Translations under genes and position numbers: made by a program
Shown: one piece after another, positions 9,023 through 16,929 of the stretch
Position numbering within the stretch: position 1 is the stretch's first letter
How the letters are laid out: each line of letters opens with the position of its first letter
Source of the DNA: Butyriboletus loyo
Lineage: Eukaryota; Basidiomycota; Agaricomycetes; Boletales; Boletaceae
Assembly: GCA_038093515.1 (NCBI GenBank)
Contig: JBBPSI010000339.1
Coordinates: 1 to 21,524 of the forward strand
Direction of reading: 5' to 3'
Length of the DNA: 21,524 nucleotides
The notes under the pieces: generated by a model
What the model was told of the DNA's origin: nothing
The model's database searches: none
Seen by the model: the letters and a program-made list of their open reading frames with translations, nothing else

Positions 9023-9499
9023 ATGCTGCCCAGCTGCCGCCAAGTGCACTTCGCATCAACCAGTGAGTCCTATCCTTTGCCTAGTTGCAAGGCCTCACAT
9101 ATTACAGCAGAGGTATTTGACCTCTCCAGTGAACCAGATATGGAGCAAGCTGGATTGGACAGAGCAGCGTCTGCTGCGGGATTCATTGCTCCACACCTGC
9201 CTCCATTTTCCGCCAATCCATCTGATGAATCGGATGTCCGTAGGCGCCTGCAAGGCTTGAGGATTCCTTCGCCTCCCATGATCGCTGCCCATTCAAAGCC
9301 GCCAACAGGATCCATTCTGGACGACAGTGAAATGGCATACTTGCGCGGCCTCAGGATTCCCTCACCACCGCCAACTGCCTTTCGCCAAAGATCCAAGCTG
9401 CCCCCGTCCAGCTCAGATGACAGTGCCCTTGCCTACCTGCAGGGCTTGATGGCTTCTCGTGCACAGACACGCTTTCTTTCATACCCCAGAATCTTCTAG
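9023..9499 (+). CDS. Short-repeat protein truncated by retrotransposon sequence, function unknown
   Basis: ATG 9023 has A at -3. The 158-residue frame shows two full copies and the start of a third of a unit of about 31 residues: D-[ED]-S, three or four residues, L-[QR]-G-L-R-I-P-S-P-P, then a Ser/Lys/Pro tail (about residues 68-97, 100-131, 132-142). The third copy stops after LQGL, where similarity to the gypsy C LTR begins (about 9447). The last 15 or so residues and the TAG come from LTR sequence, so the native C-terminus is lost. A 45-nt GT-AG intron (9063-9107, GTGAGT...TTACAG) is possible and would keep the frame. No known domain; the low-complexity Ser/Pro-rich makeup suggests a disordered protein. 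Confidence 0.45.
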   Translation: MLPSCRQVHFASTSESYPLPSCKASHITAEVFDLSSEPDMEQAGLDRAASAAGFIAPHLPPFSANPSDESDVRRRLQGLRIPSPPMIAAHSKPPTGSILDDSEMAYLRGLRIPSPPPTAFRQRSKLPPSSSDDSALAYLQGLMASRAQTRFLSYPRIF

Positions 9500-10050
9500 G
9501 GTATTCCTTCCCCCATTTGTCTTTTGGCTCTCATGACCCAGCCAGGAGCATGGCCTGTGCGCAGACCCCAGTAGTATAAAGACCCAGTCTCTACCCAGTT
9601 GTACTTTATCTAGTTCTACGCAGTTCACTGCTAGCAATTAGTTTCCACTCCAGACTCTTAGTGTGCGCACTAAGGCATAGTCTGAGACCCAGCTCAGAAA
9701 CGCTTCACGAGTCCTGCAGCTACTCCAGAGTGCCACCTCAGAGTTCTAGTTGTTAGCGCCCAGCATAACAAAAGAACTAGATCTTCACCTCGCTTCTGCT
9801 TCTCAGCAGTAAAGCCGCCCTCCCCTCTCGCCCACCATTTCCATCCCACACTCAAGACATGTCGGTCGCTCCTTCCATGTTCCATCCCCCGAACCAGAAC
9901 CCATCGTCGTTGACAACCCATCGCTGCCACATTCTCCTGCCCAGCCAGACCCTCAGCCCCAGCCTGACCCCGAACCCTCTTACCAACCCAAGGATCAGGG
10001 TCTAGGGCAAGGATCTGAACAAGCACCTGACGACGATGACTATAACAGTG
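9447..10050 (+). mobile_element. Truncated gypsy C-family fragment: LTR, leader and gag start
   Basis: Similar base for base to 15180-15790 of gypsy C. It lacks about the first 115 bp of the LTR. It keeps the TATAAA box (9575-9580), the R start ATCTAGTTCT (9608-9617), the LTR end CAGCATAACA (to 9770), the primer site AGAACTAGAT (9773-9782) and a gag N-terminal segment with PIVVDNPS. Similarity stops after TATAACAGTG at about 10050. No target duplication is seen, which fits deletion on both sides. Confidence 0.85.
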
Positions 10051-10740
10051 CTGGACAAACTAGAAGGCGATGAGGACATTATGGATGTTGACCTTCCTGG
10101 TATGTATCTCATTTAAAGCCCCAATCATAGCTACAATTGCACTTATGACATTGATCCTGACCCAGGTGAAGCTCCCACCCCTCCACCCGCCACTAAGGCT
10201 TACTTTGATGCAGCAACCCACAGTCAGATGCTCTCCATAGAGCTCCCCCTGCATATTCTGGCTTTGTGAGGAGTGCATGAGAGGAACTGTCAGCAGGCCC
10301 TTAGGTGAGCTACTGCTGATCTGCACGATACCACCACTCACATGTGACTCTCCAGCCCCTGAGGAAACAGCAGCAGAGCTCCACCATCTGCAGACTGATG
10401 GCTTCTCAGGAGCAGCAGGGCTCATGTTGGGTGAGTACCATCCATTGGATTCCAAAACATGTGCTCACAGCATTCTGACTCAGAGACGATGGAAGCAAGG
10501 TCAACCATGCGCGAAGTAGGTTTGCTGACTAATACTGCAGACAGGCTTGAGCTGGATGGCCCAATTCAATGTGCCATAGAGAAATATGAGGGGCTGTTTG
10601 TGCGAGCAGCTAAACAGAGACGGAAGACAGCGGAGCGGGCCTTGAAGGATTTGGACGCGCTTGATAGGATTCAAGCAGAGCGACAAAGAATCAATAGGTA
10701 GATTTTGAATGCTATTATATAGATGCATCGCTGTTCGCAG
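10051..10740 (+). pseudogene. Remains of a spliced gene, probably degenerate
   Basis: Exon-like pieces alternate with plausible introns: an acidic piece GDEDIMDVDLPG, intron 10100-10165 (GTATGT...CCCAG), a Pro-rich piece GEAPTPPPATKAYFDAATH, and later EETAAELHHLQTDGFSGAAG ending at a GTGAGT splice donor. The intron there is 10431-10470. Then a frame open to TAG 10699-10701 encodes a charged, helix-prone segment (RAAKQRRKTAERALKDLD). In-frame stops near 10267 and 10303 leave no continuous model, so part of the gene is broken or the exons are wrong. It may be the far half of the gene split by the 9447-10050 fragment, but no shared motif proves it. Confidence 0.3.
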
Positions 10741-10881
10741 CCTATTTGGCTTTCAATTTATTACATGACATCCTGCTGACAATGAAGAATCCAGTTATCT
10801 AAGGCAAGTTGAAAATCAGGATTATATGGAAGCTATGGAGCAATATGACAGGGGCTGCTTGCAAATAGCGTACTAATCCTG

Positions 10882-11910
10882 GGCACCCACTGGTGCTTAG
10901 CACGCACCCCCCGGAGGGCCCACGTGCACAGTATACCAACCCTGCGGGCCTGCTTGTGCTTAGTACGTATACCCACCAGGGCACCTGCACGTACTCCATG
11001 CACCCACCCCTGCAGGCATATGCACACTTAGCATTTGCTCCAATGTGGGCCCCTGCATGCGTGGTGTAGCAATCCTCCAGGTCCACCGATGCTTAGTATA
11101 TACCCTGCCACAGGCCTGCACGTGATTGGTACCCACCCACCTGCAGGCCCACGTGCTAAGCACGTACTCCCCTGCAGGCTGCACGTGCTCAGTACATACC
11201 CACCTGCAGGCCTGCGCATGCATAGTACACGCTCTCCTGCGGGCCCGCGTGTGCATAGTACTCCCACCCCACGGGCCCACGCATGCTTTGTACGTACTCC
11301 CCTGTGGGCCCGTGCATGATTGGTGCATACCCACTTGCGGGCCCGTGTGTGCATAGTACATACTCCTCTGCGGGCCCATGTGCACATAGTATGTACTGCT
11401 CTGTGGGCCCACACGTGCATAGCAAATACTCCCCTGCGGGCCCGCACGTGCCTAGTACATACCTACCTGCAGGCCTGTGTGTGCATAGTACTCCCACCAC
11501 ATGGGCCTGTGCGTGACTGGTACATACCCACCTGCAGGCCCACTCGTGCTTAGTACATATTCCCCTGCAGGCCCGTGCATGCTTGGTATATACCCCCCTG
11601 AGGGCCTGCTTGTGCATAGCGTACCGCCCCTGCGAGCCCCCGTGTGCTTAATGCATATCCCCCGCGGGCCCAGTCGTCTGTAACATACACCCCCTGCAGG
11701 CCCACTCACCTTTAGTATGCACCCCCCTGCGGGCCTGCTCGTTTGCAGCACCTATTCCCCTGTGGGCCCACTCATCTCTAGCACCTATCCCCCTGCAGGC
11801 CTGTCTGTCTATAATACAACCACAACATTTACCCTAGTGGGCCCGCCCGTCTTTAGTATACACCCCCCTAGTACAGGCCCACCCATCAAAGCATTCCTAA
11901 CTCACACATG
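10882..11910. repeat. GC-rich minisatellite, unit about 33 bp, about 30 copies
   Basis: Units run GGCCC, a variable CGTGTGC-like core, ATAGTACATAC, then CCCCTGC[AG]. Most are 32 or 33 bp, with longer units near the right end. Unit length divisible by three and few stop-like triplets keep several frames open on both strands, giving spurious 11-residue repeat ORFs. The core often holds CACGTG, GCATGC or GTGCAC palindromes. Variants such as GATTGGT recur about 198 bp apart, a hint of higher-order units. Confidence 0.92.
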
Positions 11911-12088
11911 GGCCCACCCCAGGGTGGTGTGTGTCAGGTGATATTGTCAACCTGGGGTGGCCATGTGCTACATGACAATTTGACTACATTATGTGACTCA
12001 TGGGCCCACCACAGGGTGCATGTCTACCAAGTGATATTGTCAACTCAGGGTGGCCGTGTGCTACATGACAATGCGACTACATTATGTG
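11911..12088. repeat. Two tandem copies of a 92-bp unit joining minisatellite and gypsy B
   Basis: Both copies (from 11911 and 12003) start with the minisatellite word GGCCCACC and share GTGATATTGTCAAC and TGCTACATGACAAT. They end in ACTACATTATGTG. The second copy abuts the broken end of gypsy B. Confidence 0.8.
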
Positions 12089-13836
12089 TTCCAAGAGGAA
12101 TATATTCTTAAGGGTTGTGAAGGCAGTTTGTTGATGTTCGAGCCATTCCCATGCTTGAGTCTTCTTCGTCAAATCCAGGAGGGGTCAGGCAATGTCAGAG
12201 TAGTGAGAAATAAAGTGTCAATAGAAATTGGCAAATCCTAGGAAGGATCACACATCTTTGACCTTTTGGGGTGTTGGCCATTCTGAAATTCCTTTCAACT
12301 TTACTGGGTCCATCGCTACCTGTCCTGGTTTGATGATCATTCCAAGATATTCAACTTCTTTCATGGCAAAATTGCATTTTTCTAGTTTGAGACATAGGTT
12401 GAGTTCCTTCATTCATTGGAGAACTTGTCTAGTTCGTTCCTGATGGGTTTCTTCATCAGGGGAGAAGATAAGGATGTTGTCCATGTAAATGACAAGCCAT
12501 CCTTCTGCAATGAGGTCCCTGAACAAGTCATTCATAAATCTTTGGAACATAGGGGGAGAGTTGGAAAGCCCAAAGAACATTACTGTTGGTTCAAAGAGTC
12601 CTTTGTGTGTGATGAAGGTGGCTTTCCATTGATCTCCATCTTTGATTCATACATTGTTGTATCCACATCAAACATCAAGCTTGGTAAAGACCTTGGCATC
12701 TTTAAGTTTATCAACAAGGTCAGATATTAGAGGAAGGGGGTATACATCTTTGATTGTATGTTCGTTGACATATCTGTAATCTTGGCAGGGGCAGAGTCCT
12801 CCATCCTTCTTCTTGATGAAAAAGAAGGGCAATGCTTGTGGAGATTTAGAGGGTTGGATTTTTCCAGTCTGCAGATTTTCTTCTAAAAAGTCTTCTGTCA
12901 CCTTTCTTTCTTCAGGGTTTAATGGATAGATCTCTGAGACTTTCAGAACAAAGGTTTCGTTGAGGTGGATCAGATGGTCATATGGTCAGGATGGGGGTAT
13001 GTGATCCATAGTTTCTTTTGCGAAGATTTTGCTGAATTCTTCATATTCTTTCAGAAGAGTTGATTTTGGTTTGTTTCTTTTGGCTTCCTGCGCTAGTTTT
13101 GTAGACATGGTGAAGGTGTGAATTTGTTTCGCTTCAGGGGTGTTTGGGAAGTACCGAACACATTTCTTGAGTACTCTGTTAAGAGAGTATTGTTGTTTGG
13201 CTTTTTCCATAAATGTTTCAGGGGGTTGGTAGTTGCAGAAGTCAAAGATCTTTCTTGTTGAACATAATCAACATTGATATGTCCTGGGATGTTGAACTTC
13301 TTTTCTGGTCTCAAGTTCTTCGAGAGATAGGTTCCTCATTTCGACATATGCGAGAAATATAGGTCTAGGGATTTATCTTTTGATTCATCAATGGTGATAG
13401 TCTTCTTCTTCCAGTTGATGATGGGATTGCTTGCTTTCAACCAGGGGAGTCCAAGGATTACATTTTCTTTGCCACAGTGCATGACATAGAATTTTGTTTT
13501 CTGTACTACATCTCCTATTTTGAAATAAAGGGAGGTGGTGAATCAGATGTCACCATTTTTGTTTCTTGTTTGATCGACATTTTGTACTGGAATGGGGGTG
13601 GGGAGTCATTCTCGTGGTAGTTGGTGTTTTTTGACAAAGTCCTGGTCAATACATGAGACATCTGCACCAGAGTCAATAAGGGTGGAGGTTTTGACAATTT
13701 TTAGCACTTCATTTGGGTCGATTAATTGAGTTGAGACTTTTATTGAATATTTTTCCGAGTCAGCTAGTATTACAGGGGCACATGATATGGAATGGGAGGG
13801 GACTTGTGTTGATTGAGGCCTCCATTCTAAAAATCC
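12089..13836 (-). pseudogene. pol: Gypsy B pol: protease and RT, truncated
   Basis: The frame starts by -1 slip at 13836 (GFLEW, as GFLKE in gypsy C). Protease has LIDSGADVSCID (about 13640-13675). RT shows PFFFIKKKDG, CQDYRY, YPLPLISDLVDKL, GYNNV, FFGLSNSP and LVIYMDN. The catalytic YMDD has become YMDN (12483-12494), a GAC to AAC change at CpG. L-C-P-C replaces the usual L-R-P-C, again CpG. TGA codons lie at 13606, 13543, 13336, 12986, 12668, 12647, 12413, 12248, 12218 and 12185. Gypsy C has Arg at five of the last seven. One frame change occurs near 13200. The sequence ends in TLKNIFLLEH, before RNase H. Confidence 0.85.
13791..13836 (-). promoter_or_regulatory. Gypsy B -1 frameshift signal (relic)
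   Basis: On the minus strand the slippery heptamer G GAT TTT (13836-13830) is followed by the gag stop TAG and a stem. AATGGAGG (13826-13819) pairs with CCTCCCATT (13799-13791), giving 8 bp with one bulged C and a loop of about 19 nt. The gag frame and pol frame differ by exactly -1 here. It matches the gypsy C cassette in heptamer, stop position and stem location. Confidence 0.7.
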
Positions 13837-14906
13837 TCTTCTCAATTGGTGAGAAGGTCTTTGAGAGTCAAAGCTTTGCCAATTTGCAGGGCTTCTTCAG
13901 CTTCTTCATCATCACTTTCTACTTTGACCAACCTGGATACCTCTTTCTCTGCTCTCCTCACCTTCTTCTCAGGTCCTTTCCATTTCTTCTTCAGGCAATT
14001 CTGAGATAGGTGTCCTGCTTTGTGGCAATTGAAGCATTTTCCTTTTTGTCAATATTCTTCGACTTGCTCTTTAGATAGCCAGATGGAATTGACATCCATA
14101 TAGTCAGGTTCTTTCTTTTTTTGAGGTGGAGTATAGTGCATGGGGCAGGAGGGTTCTTTGTGGAAGAAATGAGAGATGACTGTGTCAGTGTTGTCCCATT
14201 GCATTTTGAAATGGATGGCTTGTTTGTACCATCCTGCCATCATGGTTGGGGGAGTGTCCATGCCATAGATTTGGTGGGTGAGGGAAGCATTGAGTCCTCT
14301 AGAGAAGAACTCAATGAGAGCCACATCTTCAGTTAGTTCTGATCACGAAGTGGTGGTCTGAAACTCAGCAAGGTACTCTTCCAGGTCCATTTTTTCTCCA
14401 TTTTTATTCTTTCCTCCTGCTTTCAGAGTGGCGAGTTTAGCTATTGCTGTTCCTTTTGTGTCCACATGTTTGAAGTTCACTTTGAAGACTTTTTCAAAGT
14501 CACTCCATTTTCCATAGAAGGGGGAGGCTCTGTTTAGCGTGGCATCTCTGAATATTATTGCCCATTGGTATGCTACACCCTTCTTCATGTACAAGAGGGC
14601 AAATGTGATCTTCTTGTTGTCTGTATCATATAGCTCCTCATTGATGAGAAGGTATGATTTAACCATTAAAAGCCATGGGTTTGATTTGTCATAGCTTCCG
14701 TTATAGTCTTCTGGTGAGCCTATCTTAAACTCTGTCAGTTTGGATGTCGACATTCTGGGGTTTTTAAAGCTGATGGGCGAAGGACCAGGTGTGAAAGAAG
14801 GTGATTCAGAAGGAGAAGGGGGGGATTGCAGAATAAAGAGGTTGAAGAGTGATTTAGAGAGTTCTTGTGTGGTCCCTTCATTGTCAAGCTTTGATTCTTT
14901 GTCCAT
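13827..14906 (-). pseudogene. gag: Gypsy B gag with CCHC zinc knuckle
   Basis: The frame is open from about 15060; the first ATG is at 14906 and another at 14753. The Pro/Ser-rich leader is followed by the gag core (PWLLMVKSYLLINEELYDTD, FEKVFKVNFKH, EEYLAEFQT, LIEFFSRGLN). The core parallels that of gypsy C (WLLAMRTYFATNQ, ALIEWFIRGL). A classic zinc knuckle C-X2-C-X4-H-X4-C (CFNCHKAGHLSQNC) lies at about 13998-14039. Three TGA codons interrupt it (14343, 14049, 13842), each explained by CGA to TGA. The frame ends at TAG 13827-13829, directly after the GGATTTT slippery site that leads to pol. Confidence 0.82.
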
Positions 14907-15073
14907 AAGATGGACATCTGTTTCTATCTCCAATTTGGCTGATTCAGAGCATTCTGGTTCAGGGTTCGAGGCGATAACAGGAGGTGGGATTCTAGGGTGG
15001 AGGCAAGTAGGTTTTTTGGATGAGGAAGGACCAGCAAAGGGTTTCTTTGGGTAGGGTTGAATGGTGGGGGTAG

Positions 15074-15498
15074 TGTTACGGTAGTGGTCTACTTTTTCTC
15101 CCTGCTACCGTTAGGACTGTTACATTCACCTAGCCTTTTGCTAGTTCCACTTGAACGGTAACAACTGTTCATGCTTAGTCACCACTTCCCGCGCATGGAC
15201 ACATTTTCCTTCACACTCTGGAACGTTCTAGAGTATCTCTTCCTCATTTGTACTTTCGCTCTCGCGACCCGATTAGGGAGCATGGTCTGTGCGCAGATCC
15301 CAGTAGTATAAAGCCTCTGTCTTTACGCCTTGTACAGTATCTAGTTCTATGCAGTCACCTGCTAGCAATTAGTTTCACTCCAGACTCTTAGTGTGTGCAC
15401 TAAGACAGTCTGAGACCCAGCTCAGAATCGTCTCCCGAGTCTCGAGGCCACTCCAGAGTGCCTCCTCGCTGTTCTAGTTGTTAGCGCCCAGCATAACA
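15074..15498 (+). repeat. Gypsy C 5' LTR, 425 bp
   Basis: Starts TGTTACGGTAG and ends CAGCATAACA (TGTTA...TAACA). It contains a TATAAA box at 15307-15312 and an R start at about 15339. The fragment at 9447-9770 is a second copy from about position 120 of the LTR onward. Confidence 0.85.
15307..15312 (+). promoter_or_regulatory. TATA box of gypsy C LTR
   Basis: TATAAA at 15307-15312 lies 32 nt before ATCTAGTTCT (15339), the presumed 5' end of the transcript. The copy at 9575-9580 has 33 nt spacing. Both suit a polymerase II start. Confidence 0.7.
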
Positions 15499-15510
15499 AA
15501 AGAACTAGAT
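15499..15510 (+). other. Gypsy C primer-binding site of self-priming type
   Basis: AAAGAACTAGAT follows the LTR end directly. Its last 10 nt (15501-15510) are the exact reverse complement of ATCTAGTTCT at 15339-15348, the likely mRNA 5' end. There is no TGG, which a tRNA 3' CCA end would require. Self-priming of this kind is known for Tf1 of Schizosaccharomyces pombe and related chromoviruses. Confidence 0.7.
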
Positions 15511-15901
15511 CTTCACCTCGCTTCTGCTCTTCAGCAGTAAAGCCGCCCTCTCCTCGCCCAACATTTCCATCCAACATCCCAGATGTGTCGGTCGTTCTTT
15601 CCATGTTCCCTCTCCCAAACCAGAACCCATCGTCGTCGACAACCCATCACCGCCACACTCTCCCACCCCGCCAGACCCTCAGCCCCAGTACAACCCTTTG
15701 CCCCAGTCGGACCCCAAACCCTCTTATCAACCCGAGGACCAGGGTCTAGGGCAGGAAGACAAACCAGCACCCAGCGACGATGGTTATAGCAGTGATTGGC
15801 TCAACAGAACCCCCCACGTCTCTCCTCACATCTCCCGCTCTCCCTCTCCACTGTATCTTCCTCCCACAGATCCCTCTGACGACAAAGATGACAATAACGA
15901 T

Positions 15902-16897
15902 ATGTCTGATAAAAAGAATATCGTCCCTAAGGACTTCTCTGGTCTCAACAAAGATGCCTCGCAATGGCTCCTCGCCATGCGCACCTACTTCGCCACTAAT
16001 CAGACGGCATTCCCCGACGATGAGTCAAAAATTAACGCCCTCCTCATGAAAATGAGCGAAGGGAAAGGCAAGACATTTTCCGAAGGATGGATGAGTCTCC
16101 TCCTGGATGGACACCCCACAGTGCGACAAAGGGAGTTCTCAACAGTCTGTGAGGACTTCCACAGGGTCTTCCACCCCTTCGATGTAGGAGAGAGCACTCG
16201 GATTGATCTGGGGAACCTCACCCAGAACAAAGCCAACCAAAAGGACGGCTATGATACCTATGTCACCGAGTTCCAACTCCTCGCCGCGAAGTCAGGAATC
16301 ATAGATGAGAAGGCCCTCATAGAATGGTTTATCCGCGGTCTTGACCCCCGCCTCACAGAGTCTGTTCTCTCTTGCGAGAAACCTCCTACCATGCTTGCCG
16401 GATGGGCTGAAAAGACATCCGCATTCCACGCACAACACAAGCGCATCGACGACCTCCGCGCAGGGAAGCACTACATTCCCACTTTCTCCTCTCCCTCCAA
16501 GCCCTCATCCAGCAGAAGGGACCCCAACGTGATGGACGTCAACGCAGTCTGACTTACTCCCATACAATGTGCGGAGTACATGAAGCAGAACAAGTGCTTC
16601 GTCTGCCACCAAGTCGGCTGTCGCTCAAACAACCATCCTCGTCCCCCCCGCAACAGGCAGAACTCCCAAGGACCACCACCTCGTCCACCTCGCAACCCCC
16701 AGCGTGCACGTGCCGCAGTCGTCATGCCCCCCAAACCAAAGCCCTCCCCACTCGTCGACTACTTGTCTGAGTTGAAAGGTCGAGGCACCCAGCAGGAAGA
16801 TGTCTTGAACGTTCTCAAGGCATGCTTCAATGAAGATGAAGAAAAGCTGCCCGTCGCAGCAACCAAGGTGGCCGAAGAATGGCCAAAGGATTTTTAA
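15902..16897 (+). CDS. gag: Gypsy C gag, one TGA, unusual CCCH knuckle
   Basis: The first in-frame ATG is 15902. The same frame is open from 15509 and encodes a Pro-rich leader with PEPIVVDNPS, so translation may begin upstream (non-AUG start or splicing). The gag core: WLLAMRTYFATNQTAFPDDE, then EFQLLAAKSGI and ALIEWFIRGLDPRL. TGA 16550-16552 falls in NAV-stop-LTP, where Arg (CGA) is likely. After it comes CFVCHQVGCRSNNH (16598-16639), spacing C-X2-C-X4-C-X4-H, with the last two ligands swapped relative to the usual CCHC. The C-terminus is basic and Pro-rich, then acidic. It ends PKDF with TAA 16895-16897, immediately after the slippery site. Role: particle shell and RNA binding. Confidence 0.82.
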
Positions 16898-16929
16898 AAG
16901 AGAGGGAAGTTTCGACGTCTTCGCCTCTC
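16888..16929 (+). promoter_or_regulatory. Gypsy C -1 ribosomal frameshift signal
   Basis: Slippery heptamer G GAT TTT (16888-16894) in the gag frame, 5-nt spacer containing the gag TAA, then a hairpin. GAGAGG-GAAG (16900-16909) pairs with CTTC and CCTCTC (16919-16922, 16924-16929), giving 10 bp with one bulged G (16923) and a 9-nt loop. GGAUUUU is an established -1 shift heptamer (red clover necrotic mosaic virus). After slipping, GGA TTT TTA AAA opens the pol frame. Confidence 0.8.

Larger units (their letters stand above)
12089..15073 (-). mobile_element. Gypsy B: old, CpG-depleted Ty3/gypsy element, both ends missing
   Basis: On the minus strand it carries gag, protease and RT, and stops at the start of RNase H where the 92-bp repeat begins. 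The other end stops at the gag N-terminal region, where the gypsy C LTR starts (15074). It is related to but clearly diverged from gypsy C. CpG is rare compared with gypsy C. Thirteen in-frame stops precede or lie outside the natural gag terminator and all are TGA. Confidence 0.9.

Noticed and set aside
10882..11910. Long ORFs of 11-residue repeats on both strands
   Set aside because: They arise because the unit is 33 bp. Several frames are open on both strands, units of 32 bp shift the frame, and no start or splice context supports translation.
12185..14345. TGA read as an amino acid (recoded genetic code) in gypsy B
   Set aside because: The many TGA codons at Arg sites could suggest recoding. 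But CpG loss also produced ordinary missense changes (YMDN, LCPC), and CpG-rich gypsy C uses CGA freely with few TGA. Deamination explains all of it.
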